This document shows, piece after piece, positions 53,262 through 61,979 of a stretch of DNA of 64,000 bases. Every line of letters starts with the position of its first letter. Positions within the stretch are counted from its first letter, which is position 1. The notes under the pieces were generated by a model, which saw only the letters and a list, made by a program, of their open reading frames with translations, was not told where the DNA came from and did not search any database. Source of the stretch: Synechococcus sp. BO 8801 (GTDB taxonomy: Bacteria > Cyanobacteriota > Cyanobacteriia > PCC-6307 > Cyanobiaceae); the NCBI RefSeq assembly GCF_002252675.1, contig NZ_NQKY01000002.1, positions 233,378-297,377 on the forward strand. Direction: 5' to 3'. The position numbers and the translations under genes were made by a program.

Positions 53262-55654
53262 CCGGTGATCTCGACGAGGGCGTCGCTGGCGGCCTGGAAG
53301 CCGGCGGTCCCGTCGTTGAGGGCCAGGAAGGTGCGGCTGCCGCCGCCGGCGGCGGCCAGGGTGAAGGTGGCCCCGCCGTTGGCGGCGAAGCTCGCGGGGG
53401 TCAGCACGGCGGCCAGGGCGGTGGGGGTGAGGTCGGCCACGGCCCCCAGTTCGCGCAGGGCGGCGGCCGACACCGCCAGGGGGCCATCGATGCGGTCGCT
53501 GCCGATCACCAGATCGGTGATCTGGTCGGGGGCGCCCAGCAGGGAATCGCGCAGGCTGGCGAGGCGGAACGTGTCGGCGCCCCCCAGCCCGGTGAGCGCA
53601 TCGGCTCCGGGGCCGCTGCTGAGGGCATTGGCGGCGGCGTTGCCCGTGAGGAAGCGGGGGTTGGCGGCGCTGAAGGCCAGCCGGCCGGCGCCGCCGAACA
53701 GGGCCGCCGCGGTGAGGGCGCCGCTGTGGCCCAGGGCCCGGCCCTGGCTGGCGTTGAAGCCCACGGTGACGCTGCGGCCGGGCTGGATCGCGCTGGCCCA
53801 GGCGTCGCCGCTGACGGTGTGGCGGAACAGGCCGCCCGCCAACGCCGTGCTGCTGATCCGCACCCCCCAGGGCGTGCCGCTGGGCCGGTGCGGGCTCTCG
53901 AAGCTGAAGTTCCAGCCGTTCAGCGGCGCCGCCCCGGTGTTGCTGAGGGTGAGCTGCACCGTCATGCCGCCGGTCCAGATCGAGCCCCCCACCACCACCG
54001 CCAGATCCGGGCTGGAGGTGCGCGGGATGCCGTTGAGGCTCGCCGGCAGCGGGGCGCCGGGGGTGGGAATCGGTGGCGGCGGTGTGGGAGTGGGAGTGGG
54101 CGTTGGGGTCGGTGTCGGTGTTGGCGTTGGTGTGGGCGTCGGCGTCGGGGTTGGTGTCACCGGAGTTCCACCACCGCCCGGCCGCACCGTGATTCCGGGC
54201 AGGGCGTCCAGCTGGGCGTCAGTGAGCGGCACGCCGCCGCGGCGTTCGACGCTGCGGGCGAAGGCGCCGGTGAGGGCGGCGTTGTAGTCGAGGGCCACCT
54301 CGTTGGCGACGAAGTCGTCGCGGCGGTCCTGGTAGGCGAAGTCGTTGGCGCTGGTGGGGCCGCCCACCAGGGCCCCGTAGAGGGTGTGGGTGTTGGGCTG
54401 GCCGTTGCGGAACCCGTCCCAGCCCACCCCCGAGGCCGCCCGGTGGTGGGGCTGCCGGGGCGCATTGGCCCCGAAGCCCACCAGATAGCTCGACTGGCGC
54501 GGATTGGCCCCGAGGATGTAGTCCACCGTTCCCTGCGAAAGACGGCCGTAGGCGCCGCCCGGATCGCGCACGTTGTCGGCGTAGACATCGGCCAGGAACG
54601 CCGTGTTGGCGGCGTAGCGCAGCGAACCCCACTGGCTGATGTGGCGCAGGCCGCCGGCGCTGATCGTCACGCCGTTGCCGCCGCTCACCCAGTTGTTGAG
54701 CCAGCCCTCCACGTCCTGCTGGATGCGGGCCGAGCCGGTGTCCTCCGCCAGGATCACCGCCGTGGCGTAGGAGGCGTCGTCCCAGTTGCCCGTCCAGCCG
54801 CGCGAGAGGCCGCCGATGCTGCCGGTGTAGATGGAGAGGGCCTTGTCCCGGTAGGCCGTGCCGTTGCCCCCCGCCGCGCCCACCGCCCGCGACAGCCAGG
54901 CGGCGCCGTAGGCCAGCTCGTCGTTGTAGCCGCTCCAGGAGTTGTAGAAGGAGCGCACCTCCGGGATCGCATCGGCATAGCTGCCCCGGTAGCGGTCGGC
55001 GAAGTCGTAGAGGGAGCGGGCGCGGTTGAGCAGCACGTCGGCGTAGGCGGCATCGCCGTTCTGGCGGAACAGCACCGACGCCGAGGCCAGTGCCGCCGCC
55101 GAGCCTGCCGCCACATCGGAGCCGGGCTTGCTCGGCGTCACCGCCAGCGCCGGCCGGGCGATCGTCTGGCTTTCGGGGGCGCTCCAGAGGGCGTGGTCGG
55201 CCCCGGCATCACCCACCTGGGCCACGAAGTAGAGCGTGGTGCCGGCGGCGTCGACGCCGTGGGCCTTGAGCAGGTAGTCGGTGCCCCAGCGCACCGCATC
55301 GAGCAGCTCGTCGGTCTGCCCGGTGACGGCATAGCCATCGGAGAACTCGATCCCGCCCCAGGCGAGGGTGGCGAGGGTGGAGGCCAGCGGCAGCCCGAAC
55401 TTCACGTGATCGCCGGCATCGTGGTAGCCGCCCGTGAGGTTGAGCGTCAGGCCGCTCTGCAGGTTGGCCGCCGTGCGCCCACCGAAGTACACCCCGTCGG
55501 CCCCGTCCCGCAGGCCGGAATCGCCGCGCCAGTCGATCCGCTTGCGGGCCTCGTCGAGGTCGCCGGAGCGCTGGGCCTCATAGAAGAGGAAGCTTTTCTG
55601 CAGGGCCTCGGCGTAGTTGAACCCCACACCGGTCAGCGGATCGACGGACGCCAT
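53225..55654 (-). CDS. GH9 cellulase with CBM2 and RTX-type C-terminus
   Basis: An 809-residue modular glycosidase. Residues ~10-470 form GH9: GGYHDAGDHVKF with Asp79/Asp82, His403/His404 (QPHHRAASG) and proton donor Glu452 (NEVALDYNAAL). A Pro-Thr repeat linker (~495-530) leads to a CBM2-like cellulose-binding domain (NTGAAPLNGWNFSFESPH). The end has a GxGxDxLxGxGGxD-type calcium repeat (SGPGADALTGLGGADTF) and a tail like those I know as 'bluetail' surface domains in Synechococcus. There is no signal peptide, so type I secretion is likely. It should hydrolyse beta-1,4-glucan outside the cell. Confidence 0.88.
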   Translation of the reverse strand: MASVDPLTGVGFNYAEALQKSFLFYEAQRSGDLDEARKRIDWRGDSGLRDGADGVYFGGRTAANLQSGLTLNLTGGYHDAGDHVKFGLPLASTLATLAWGGIEFSDGYAVTGQTDELLDAVRWGTDYLLKAHGVDAAGTTLYFVAQVGDAGADHALWSAPESQTIARPALAVTPSKPGSDVAAGSAAALASASVLFRQNGDAAYADVLLNRARSLYDFADRYRGSYADAIPEVRSFYNSWSGYNDELAYGAAWLSRAVGAAGGNGTAYRDKALSIYTGSIGGLSRGWTGNWDDASYATAVILAEDTGSARIQQDVEGWLNNWVSGGNGVTISAGGLRHISQWGSLRYAANTAFLADVYADNVRDPGGAYGRLSQGTVDYILGANPRQSSYLVGFGANAPRQPHHRAASGVGWDGFRNGQPNTHTLYGALVGGPTSANDFAYQDRRDDFVANEVALDYNAALTGAFARSVERRGGVPLTDAQLDALPGITVRPGGGGTPVTPTPTPTPTPTPTPTPTPTPTPTPTPPPPIPTPGAPLPASLNGIPRTSSPDLAVVVGGSIWTGGMTVQLTLSNTGAAPLNGWNFSFESPHRPSGTPWGVRISSTALAGGLFRHTVSGDAWASAIQPGRSVTVGFNASQGRALGHSGALTAAALFGGAGRLAFSAANPRFLTGNAAANALSSGPGADALTGLGGADTFRLASLRDSLLGAPDQITDLVIGSDRIDGPLAVSAAALRELGAVADLTPTALAAVLTPASFAANGGATFTLAAAGGGSRTFLALNDGTAGFQAASDALVEITGYSGSLTALAVV
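54066..54162. repeat. hexanucleotide-type repeat encoding a Pro-Thr linker
   Basis: About sixteen imperfect units of the (G/T)GG-(T/A/C)GT kind encode alternating Pro and Thr inside the GH9 gene. The unit is degenerate in third positions, which reduces slippage and suggests selection for the linker protein sequence. Confidence 0.8.
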
Positions 55655-55777
55655 CGCTCAGAACAGATCACCCCCAACGGTTTACGGCGCCCCACCTGTC
55701 CGGGGCGACCCCCTTCGGAGGGTGGTTGGCGGCGCGCCGGAGGGTGATCGGCTGCAGGGGCGCGGGGCGCGGGCGGC

Positions 55778-56470
55778 TCAGCGCAGCCGGATCAGGCCCT
55801 GCCGCAATGCCATCACCAGCGCCTGCAGCCGGTTGCGGGCGCCCATGTTCTGCAGCAGCCGCTTGGTGTACGACTTGGCCGTGCTCGGGCTGATCATCAG
55901 CCGCTCGGCGATCTCCCGGTCGGTGAGGCCGTCGGCCAGGCCCTCGAGGATTTCGTAGTCCCGCGGGCTGAGTTCGCTGATCGGCGCCGGCACCGGCAGG
56001 CCGCGCATCGAGGCGCTGCGGAAGTGGTGCCCGCCCAGCGCCGCCAGCACCGCCGCCTGCAGGGCGCCGCTGCGGAAGGTCATGTCGCGCTCCGCCACCA
56101 GCCCATCCACCCAGGCCGCCCGCACCAGCGCCGGGTCCTGCACCGGGGCGGTGCCGATCACGATCACCTTCAGCTGGGGATGGCGCTCCTTCACCGTGGC
56201 GGTGAGGCTGAGCACGTCGCCGCCCTCGAGGCTGTCGGAGCACACCAGCAGCCCGTGGGGCTGCTCCGCCAGGCGCCGCAGGCAGCTTTCAGCGTCGGTG
56301 ACGGCGCAGCCGATCAGGCCGTAGCCGAACAGCCCCACCGTGTAGCGCAGCAGCAGCGGCTCGTCGCCCATCGCCAGCGCCACCCGCGGCGGCACATCGG
56401 TGGCGATCAGGGCCCGGCGCATCACCGCCCGCCGGACCTGGACGACGGGCAGATCGGTGGTGAAATCCAC
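55778..56470 (-). CDS. LuxR-family regulator with a degenerate receiver-like domain
   Basis: A 230-residue protein. Residues ~20-150 have a receiver-like pattern (RALIATDVPPRVALAMG, LLVCSDSLEGGDVLSL, LKVIVIGTAP), but the expected phosphoacceptor Asp pocket is not convincing. The C-terminal LuxR HTH is strong: LSPRDYEILEGLADGLTDRE and ISPSTAKSYTKRLLQNMGA. ATG 56470 or 56422 could be used. Divergent from the cupin gene, which it may control. Confidence 0.85.
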   Translation of the reverse strand: MDFTTDLPVVQVRRAVMRRALIATDVPPRVALAMGDEPLLLRYTVGLFGYGLIGCAVTDAESCLRRLAEQPHGLLVCSDSLEGGDVLSLTATVKERHPQLKVIVIGTAPVQDPALVRAAWVDGLVAERDMTFRSGALQAAVLAALGGHHFRSASMRGLPVPAPISELSPRDYEILEGLADGLTDREIAERLMISPSTAKSYTKRLLQNMGARNRLQALVMALRQGLIRLR

Positions 56471-56499
56471 GGGGACCGGCGGGTGCTGTGGGGCAGGCT

Positions 56500-56985
56500 A
56501 TGGGGATGGAGCAATTCGGGGCGACAGTTCGGAGCCGGCGGCGCGCCCTGGCGCCCCTGCTGCTCGCCGGCGCCCTGCTGCTGACCGTGCGGCCGGCCCT
56601 GGCGGAAGGGGAACCGGCCGGCGTCACGGTGCGGACGCTGGTCCAATCCACCCGGTCGTGGAACGGCACCCCCCTGCCCGCCTACCCCAGCGGCCAGCCG
56701 GAAGTCACCGTGCTGCACATCACCATCCCGCCGGGGGTGGCGCTGCACATGCACCAGCACCCGGTGATCAACGCCGGCATGCTGATCCGCGGCCGGCTGC
56801 TGGTGACCAGTGCGGCCGGCGCCAGCGTGCAGCTCCAGGCGGGCCAGGGCTTGATCGAGATGGTGAACCAGCCCCACTACGGCACCAACAACGGCACCGA
56901 ACCCGCCGAAATCGTGGTGGTCTACGCGGGGGTGAAGGGCCAGCCGATCACCGTGCCGGCGCCGGCGACAGGCCCAGCCCGTTGA
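56500..56985 (+). CDS. secreted cupin-domain protein
   Basis: A 161-residue protein with a signal peptide (LAPLLLAGALLLTVRPALA) and a single cupin barrel: VTVLHITIPPGVALHMHQHP with the metal-binding His residues, then GMLIRGRLLV and HYGTNNGTEP. It could bind metal or sugar in the periplasm. ATG 56500 or 56506 are equivalent starts. Confidence 0.8.
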   Translation: MGMEQFGATVRSRRRALAPLLLAGALLLTVRPALAEGEPAGVTVRTLVQSTRSWNGTPLPAYPSGQPEVTVLHITIPPGVALHMHQHPVINAGMLIRGRLLVTSAAGASVQLQAGQGLIEMVNQPHYGTNNGTEPAEIVVVYAGVKGQPITVPAPATGPAR

Positions 56986-57061
56986 TGGGGGCCCCTCGCC
57001 GAAGGGCCGTTGCCGAAGGGCAGCTGCGCTGAAGGGCTCTGGGGCTTGATCGGCGACCTTG

Positions 57062-57487
57062 ATGTCTCTCTCGGAGCTCGGAGCAGACCTGTACAGGCTG
57101 TACAGATTTGTGCACTGCCCTGTTGAGCCCCTGCCGCCCCCCGGAAGCCCCGCAAGTCCAGGAAGTCCCGGAAGGTCGTCAGCCCCAAGCCTTGGGTTTG
57201 GTGTTGGATGGGCCCCAGTTCTGCGCTGGGAGCTGGGCCGATTGGTCAGGCATCTCCGTCCCCTCCTGGCTGGCCTCCTGGGCGCCTACGTGCTGGTCTA
57301 TGGCGTGGCCCGGGTGTCCATCTTCCACGCCGTGGAGCGTTACGGCGGCCCGGAAGGGAAGGGGCCCCCGCGGCAGGACTTCATCACCCGGCGCGACCGT
57401 CCCCCCGGGGACAGCTGGGAGTACTGGCTGTTCCTGCCGGCCATCCGGGTGGAAGAGGCCAGCCTCGCTTTCCTCCACAACCGTTAG
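57062..57487 (+). CDS. hypothetical membrane protein
   Basis: Up to 141 residues. The N-terminal ~55 residues are Pro/Ser-rich and may not be translated. The C-terminal ~85 residues look genuine: a membrane helix (PLLAGLLGAYVLVYGVARV), then HAVERYGGPEGKGPPRQDF and SWEYWLFLPAIRVEEASL. TTG 57240 is a possible internal start. No family recognised; reading frame and codon use support a gene. Confidence 0.5.
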   Translation: MSLSELGADLYRLYRFVHCPVEPLPPPGSPASPGSPGRSSAPSLGFGVGWAPVLRWELGRLVRHLRPLLAGLLGAYVLVYGVARVSIFHAVERYGGPEGKGPPRQDFITRRDRPPGDSWEYWLFLPAIRVEEASLAFLHNR

Positions 57488-57490
57488 CCG

Positions 57491-57742
57491 TTGGCCCCCC
57501 CCCGACCCGCTGGTCGATCTGCACCGGGATGCTGAGCGGCACTGGCTGGCGGAGTACCCCGAAATCGACCAGGCCTCGGCCAAGGTGGCCAGCTGGAACG
57601 GCACGGCCACAGTGAGGCCGCCCGAGCCATCGTCAGCGCCGAAGGGCACGAGATCCTTCTCGACGAATCCCACAACGCCCATGTCGGCTACGGAATGGAT
57701 GGGGCCCGCAGGCGCGAAAGCCCGCTGCCGCTAGGCTCCTGA
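57491..57742 (+). pseudogene. small conserved ORF broken by two single-base indels
   Basis: Starting at TTG 57491, the protein-like sequence DPLVDLHRDAERHWLAEYP is in one frame and GHSEAARAIVSAEGHEILLD in another. A 9-base C run (57495-57503) is one C too long. AACGGCACGGCCAC (~57595-57608) is one C short of the expected GGCCACGGCCAC. Correcting both would give an 83-residue acidic protein ending at the TGA at 57740. Probably a decayed gene or two base errors. It sits 3 bases after the stop of the hypothetical membrane gene. Confidence 0.6.
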
Positions 57743-57764
57743 GGGCCTTGATCGGAGCGGGAGG

Positions 57765-58244
57765 ATGGTGCCCCGGAACACGATCTGCCTCTGGTTCGAC
57801 GGCACCGCGCTGGAGGCGGCCACGTTCTATGCCGAAACCTTCCCGGACAGTTCGGTGGGAGAGATCTTCCGGGCGCCGGCCGATTATCCGTCGGGCCAGG
57901 AGGGTGATGTCCTGACGGTGTTGTTCACCGTGGCCGGCCTCCCCTGCCTGGGCCTCAATGGCGGCCCGGCGTTCAAACACAGCGAAGCGTTCTCCTTCCA
58001 GATCGCCACCGACGACCAGGCCGAAACCGATCGGCTATGGAACGCGATTGTTGGCAATGGCGGCGAAGAAAGTGCCTGCGGCTGGTGCAAAGACAAATGG
58101 GGCCTGTCGTGGCAGATCACCCCGCGCGCCCTCACCGCCGCCATCGCCGATCCCGACCGGGCCGCGGCCCGACGTGCCTTCGAGGTCATGATGCAGATGA
58201 CCCGGATCGACATCGCGGCGATCGAGGCGGCCCGCCGCGGGTAG
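57765..58244 (+). CDS. VOC/PhnB-like glyoxalase-fold protein
   Basis: A 159-residue protein: ICLWFDGTALEAATFYAETFP and FTVAGLPCLGLNGGPAFKHSEAFSF, then CGWCKDKWGLSWQITP. These fit the PhnB/3-demethylubiquinone-methyltransferase-like VOC superfamily, paired beta-alpha-beta units that bind metal. Enzyme substrate unknown. ATG 57765. Confidence 0.85.
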   Translation: MVPRNTICLWFDGTALEAATFYAETFPDSSVGEIFRAPADYPSGQEGDVLTVLFTVAGLPCLGLNGGPAFKHSEAFSFQIATDDQAETDRLWNAIVGNGGEESACGWCKDKWGLSWQITPRALTAAIADPDRAAARRAFEVMMQMTRIDIAAIEAARRG

Positions 58245-58274
58245 GGTCCCCGGCGGCGCCGCCAGTCCTCACCC

Positions 58275-59006
58275 ATGACCCGCCAGCCGATCGTGATCCT
58301 CGGGGGTTTCCTGATCAGCCCCGAGGCCTATGCCCCGATGGTGGCGCGGCTGGAGCAGCTCAGCGGCCAGCCGGTGCGGCTGGTGCCGGTGGGCAAGCCC
58401 GAGTGGCTGCTCACCGTGTTCGCCTTCGCCTGGGCCGGGATCCTCGATCGAGTGCAGGCCACGGTCGCCGAGCTGGCCCGCCAGTCCCCCACCGGCAAGG
58501 TGACGCTGATCGGCCACAGCTCCGGCGGCATCATGCTGCGGCTGTTCCTGGATGACGCGCCGTTCCAGGGGCGCCGCTACGACGGCAAGGCCCTGGCCGA
58601 CACCCTGGTGATGCTGGGCAGCCCCCACACCGCCCTCAAGGCCACGGTGCTGCGCCGGATGGTGGCGGAGCGCCTGCCCGGATGCCCCTTCGCCGATCGG
58701 GTGCGCTACGTCTCCGTGGCCGGCGACCTGGATCTGCAGGAGGCCTCCCCCATGGCCCAACGCCTGGCTCCCACCGCCTACCGCAACAGCACCGGTGATC
58801 CCACAGGCCGGGGCGACGGCCTGGTGCCGGTGGCCTCGGCCCTGCTGGAGGGGTCCACCCCCATGGTGCTGCCGGGGGTGGCCCATGGCGGCGCCTTCGG
58901 CCCCTCCTGGTACGGGAGCGCCGACGTGGTGGAGCGCTGGTGGGGCGCCGCCGTCAGCGCGCCCGGGGGTTCCCCCGGGTCGTCGCCTGCTGGCGCAGTT
59001 CACTGA
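58275..59006 (+). CDS. alpha/beta hydrolase (lipase-like)
   Basis: A 243-residue cytoplasmic hydrolase. The start IVILGGFLISPEAYAPMVARL is like chloroplast and cyanobacterial esterases. The nucleophile elbow is IGHSSGGIML, with Asp (RGDGLVPVASA) and His (VAHGGAF) completing the triad. Its last 53 bases overlap the convergent receptor-like gene. Substrate unknown. Confidence 0.83.
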   Translation: MTRQPIVILGGFLISPEAYAPMVARLEQLSGQPVRLVPVGKPEWLLTVFAFAWAGILDRVQATVAELARQSPTGKVTLIGHSSGGIMLRLFLDDAPFQGRRYDGKALADTLVMLGSPHTALKATVLRRMVAERLPGCPFADRVRYVSVAGDLDLQEASPMAQRLAPTAYRNSTGDPTGRGDGLVPVASALLEGSTPMVLPGVAHGGAFGPSWYGSADVVERWWGAAVSAPGGSPGSSPAGAVH

Positions 59007-60081
59007 CCACGCCGCTGCGCTTGAGGGCGCTGATCGCCTGGTCGATGCGGTCGGCGGTGGCCACCGGCAGACTCGGCGCGTAGGCGAACGCCTGCGACTC
59101 GGGCCGGATTCCCTCCAGCGCCAGGCTGGGCAGGAAGCCCTTGGCCTCCTCCTGGAGCAGCAGGTAGCTGAGCTGCAGGTTGTCCCCCAGCAGGGCGTCG
59201 ACCCTGCGCTCGGCCAGCAGTTGGCCCCCCTCGCTGATGCTCTTCAGGGGCACGATCGTGGCCCTGGGGCCGGGACTGGAGGCGTTGAGTTCCTTCAGCA
59301 GCGACTCGCTGACGGTGCCGCTGCGCACCCCCACCCGCAGGCCGCGCAGATCGGCCGGCGAGCGGATGGCGCCGCTGGCCGTGTCCTGGATCTCCCCGGC
59401 CACATTGACGGTGAGATAGCCCACCAGCAGCGACGCCGAGACGATCCGCACCAGGTAGGCCAGGATCACGATCCCGTTGCCGCGGGTGGTGGTCACGATC
59501 GTGTTGCTGCCCGGCCCGGTGGCCAGCACCTGGAACACCTTGCTGCAGTGGCGCAGGGAGCTTCGCCGGCTGACCGGAACGGGATGGGTGCGCACCTCCA
59601 GGCGCAGGGTGAGCCAGGTGAGCGCCGCGATCGCCAGCAGGTAGCCGCCCAGCAGCTGCAGCAGGGTCGGCGTCAGCAGGGCCGTCAGGAAGGAGCGCCC
59701 CAGGTCCAGCCGGCTCTTCACCACCATCACCGCCAGGCCGTCCTCCTGGAAGGGGAGGCTGAAGCGGTAGCGCTTCAGGCGGTCGGGTGAAACGTTGATG
59801 CAGCCCACCGCCACATCCACCTTGCCCTCGCGGCTGGCCTCCAGCATCTGCCGCACCGACGGCCACTGGGAGACGACGTAGGGGATCTCCTCCAGCGTGG
59901 CCACCCGGTTCCACAGATCGACCCCCAGCCCCCGCCAGACCCCCGCCTCCCGGTAGCTGCAGGGCGGCGAGCCATCCACCAGGCCCACCCGCAGCACCGG
60001 TGCCGCCGCCGCCGCACCCGGCAGGGCGATGGCCAGCACAAGGGCCAGGGCGGGGGCGAGGCCCCAGCTGAGGCGTCTCAT
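58954..60081 (-). CDS. GluR0-like substrate-binding protein with ion-channel segment
   Basis: A 375-residue membrane protein. After a signal peptide (LALVLAIALPGAAAAAP) comes the first lobe of an SBP_bac_3 domain (LRVGLVDGSPPCSYREAG, VDVAVGCINVSPDRLKRYRFSLPF). Next are a hydrophobic segment with helices at ~150-172 and ~220-245, and the second lobe (LRGLRVGVRSGTVSESLLKEL). This is the bacterial glutamate-receptor (GluR0) layout. The pore loop reads GPGSNTIVTTTRGNG, not the K+ filter TVGYGD. ATG 60081 gives the signal peptide and overlaps the thyX stop. Confidence 0.82.
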   Translation of the reverse strand: MRRLSWGLAPALALVLAIALPGAAAAAPVLRVGLVDGSPPCSYREAGVWRGLGVDLWNRVATLEEIPYVVSQWPSVRQMLEASREGKVDVAVGCINVSPDRLKRYRFSLPFQEDGLAVMVVKSRLDLGRSFLTALLTPTLLQLLGGYLLAIAALTWLTLRLEVRTHPVPVSRRSSLRHCSKVFQVLATGPGSNTIVTTTRGNGIVILAYLVRIVSASLLVGYLTVNVAGEIQDTASGAIRSPADLRGLRVGVRSGTVSESLLKELNASSPGPRATIVPLKSISEGGQLLAERRVDALLGDNLQLSYLLLQEEAKGFLPSLALEGIRPESQAFAYAPSLPVATADRIDQAISALKRSGVVSELRQQATTRGNPRAR

Positions 60082-60806
60082 CAGGGCGCCAGCCTGGCCT
60101 TGTGCAGCCGGCTCTTCTCGTACCAGTCGGCGAATTCCGGCACCCACTGCTGCAGGTGGGGCCACATCAGGTCGCAGAGTTCGCGGATCTCCTGCTGGGC
60201 ATCGAGCTTGGCCCGCAGGTCGAGGAAGTGCAGGAAGGCCCGCAGGGTGAAGCTGACCACGAAGTGCTGGCGGTAGTCGAACGGCAGGATGCCGCGGGCG
60301 TGCTCCTCGGCGTAGCCCGCATCGAGCAGGTCGCGGTAGCGCGCCGCCGCCGCCCGGCAGAGCTCGAGATCGATGGCCCGCTGCCCCTCGTCGTAGAGGT
60401 ACTTCTTGCCCTGGCGGTCGCTGTAGGGCCCCACCGGCCGCAGGTAGAACACCTCCTCCAGGTCGAGCTCGCCGTTGGCGGCCCGGCGGATGCGGTCGCC
60501 CGTGTAGCGCATCGACTGCACGTCGAAGCTCACCCCCACCCGGTGGGTGCGGGCCTGCTGCATCACCGAATGGGGGAACCAGCCCACGTTGAGCACGATC
60601 TGGGCGTGCTCCAGCGGACCGTAGTGGCCGCGCTCACCGGCCAGCAGCCGCTTGACGCAGATCTCACCGGCCTTGCGCTCGTCTGGCCAGTCGGCCCGGT
60701 CGGCGGCCACGAACCCCTCGCTGTAGTCCTGGTGCATCCCGGCATAGACGCACTGCTGCGGGTTCGGCGTGGCGGCGATCAGCTCGACCCGGAAGCGGGG
60801 ATCCAT
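60081..60806 (-). CDS. thyX: FAD-dependent thymidylate synthase
   Basis: A 241-residue ThyX: it converts dUMP to dTMP with methylene-THF and FAD. GHYGPLEHAQIVLNV and QQARTHRVGVSFDVQSMRYTG contain the ThyX motif with its catalytic Ser, and FTLRAFLHFLDLRAKLDAQ the substrate helix. No thyA is in the window. It is the first core gene after the accessory region and pairs in pathway with dcd on the far side. Confidence 0.95.
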   Translation of the reverse strand: MDPRFRVELIAATPNPQQCVYAGMHQDYSEGFVAADRADWPDERKAGEICVKRLLAGERGHYGPLEHAQIVLNVGWFPHSVMQQARTHRVGVSFDVQSMRYTGDRIRRAANGELDLEEVFYLRPVGPYSDRQGKKYLYDEGQRAIDLELCRAAAARYRDLLDAGYAEEHARGILPFDYRQHFVVSFTLRAFLHFLDLRAKLDAQQEIRELCDLMWPHLQQWVPEFADWYEKSRLHKARLAP

Positions 60807-60844
60807 GGGCAGGGTGCGGGGGAAAGGAGCGGGGTGGCGGCCGA

Positions 60845-61432
60845 TCAGCCGTGGCTGCGGGGACCGGCCTGGGGGGTGGGCAGGGCGGCCGCCTGGGGAG
60901 CGGCGCCCTCGGCCCCGGCCGCCTCCGGCAGGCTGCTCACCGCCCCCACCCCCGCCAGCAGGGGCAGGGGCTTGCCGTCGACCAGGGCGGTGGTGAGGGC
61001 CTCAAGCTCAGGGCCGCTGCGGGCGCCGAGCGAGCGACCCACGGGGGAGCCGGCGGCGTCGAAGAGCTCCAGCTGGGGGATGCCGTTGACGTCGTAGCGC
61101 TCCAGCTCCGGCTGCCAGCGGGGATTGTCGACATTGAGCAGCACCACATCCATCCGGCCGTGCTGCTGGCGCTCGATCCGCTCCATCGCCGGCGCCATCG
61201 AGCGGCAGGCCTCGCACCAGTCGGCGTAGAACTCCACCAGGGTGGGCCGGCCGTCGGCCAGGGCCACGTTGAACTCGGGCGACTGGCGGGCGAGGCGCTC
61301 CAGGGGCGCTTCCGGATGCAGGCCGCCCCGCAGCCACACCATCAGCACCACCAGCACGGCCGCCACGGCCGCCAGCACCATGCGCTCGGTGCGGCCGAGG
61401 GCGGAGGGGGGGGGACTGCCCGACGGGGCCAT
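60845..61432 (-). CDS. TxlA/HCF164-like membrane-anchored thioredoxin
   Basis: A 195-residue protein with an N-terminal membrane anchor (MVLAAVAAVLVVLMVWLRGG) and a thioredoxin domain with FYADWCEACRSMAPAME (Cys73-x-x-Cys76) and the cis-Pro region NGIPQLELF. TxlA/HCF164 relatives supply reducing power in the thylakoid lumen for cytochrome b6f assembly. ATG 61432; a longer frame reaches 61501. Pro/Ala-rich C-terminal tail. Confidence 0.87.
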   Translation of the reverse strand: MAPSGSPPPSALGRTERMVLAAVAAVLVVLMVWLRGGLHPEAPLERLARQSPEFNVALADGRPTLVEFYADWCEACRSMAPAMERIERQQHGRMDVVLLNVDNPRWQPELERYDVNGIPQLELFDAAGSPVGRSLGARSGPELEALTTALVDGKPLPLLAGVGAVSSLPEAAGAEGAAPQAAALPTPQAGPRSHG

Positions 61433-61568
61433 GGGCGACGGCGACACGGAACGGCGCCCACTCTGGCAGCGTCGGCCCACCGTCAGCGTCGACCCTCCCA
61501 CCGGGCGCCTGCGGGCGGGGGCTGGCCCCGGACATCGTTGCTAGCGTCAGCTTTCCCGGCCTGGAGCG

Positions 61569-61979
61569 GTGAAACGGCGCCTCACTCTCCATTTCCCCTC
61601 CGAGGCGGTGCACCAGCCGATCACCTACCGCCTCGCGGTCGATTTCGACATCGCCGCCAAGATCCTGCGGGCCCAGATCGCCCCCAACCAGAGCGGCACC
61701 ATGGTGGTGGAGCTCTCCGGCGACATCGACGAGCTCGATGCGGCGGAGGACTGGCTGGAGAGCCAGGGGCTGGGGCTCAACCGCGCCCCCGGTGAGATCC
61801 GCATCGATCCGGAGCGCTGCGTCGACTGCGGCATCTGCTCCAGCGTCTGCCCCAGCGGCGCTCTCCACTACACACCGGTGACCCAGCGGCTCCACTTCGA
61901 GGCCTCCCGCTGCCTGGTGTGTGAGCAGTGCATCCCCAGCTGCCCGCTGGAGGCCATCACCCTGGTGCTGCAGCCATGA
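61569..61979 (+). CDS. NIL domain / 4Fe-4S ferredoxin protein
   Basis: A 136-residue protein starting at GTG 61569. Residues 1-72 form a NIL domain (LHFPSEAVHQPITYRLAV, GTMVVELSGDIDELDAAED). Two [4Fe-4S] motifs follow: Cys84, 87, 90, 94 (CVDCGICSSVC) and Cys115, 118, 121, 125 (CLVCEQCIPSC). Cyanobacterial relatives include the NIL-ferredoxins linked to sulfur and methionine metabolism. Stop overlaps the next gene start (ATGA). Confidence 0.88.
   Translation: MKRRLTLHFPSEAVHQPITYRLAVDFDIAAKILRAQIAPNQSGTMVVELSGDIDELDAAEDWLESQGLGLNRAPGEIRIDPERCVDCGICSSVCPSGALHYTPVTQRLHFEASRCLVCEQCIPSCPLEAITLVLQP

Noticed and set aside
54066..54162. Tandem repeat as a CRISPR or VNTR locus
   Set aside because: The repeat is coding (Pro-Thr linker), has no spacers, and is degenerate at third positions.
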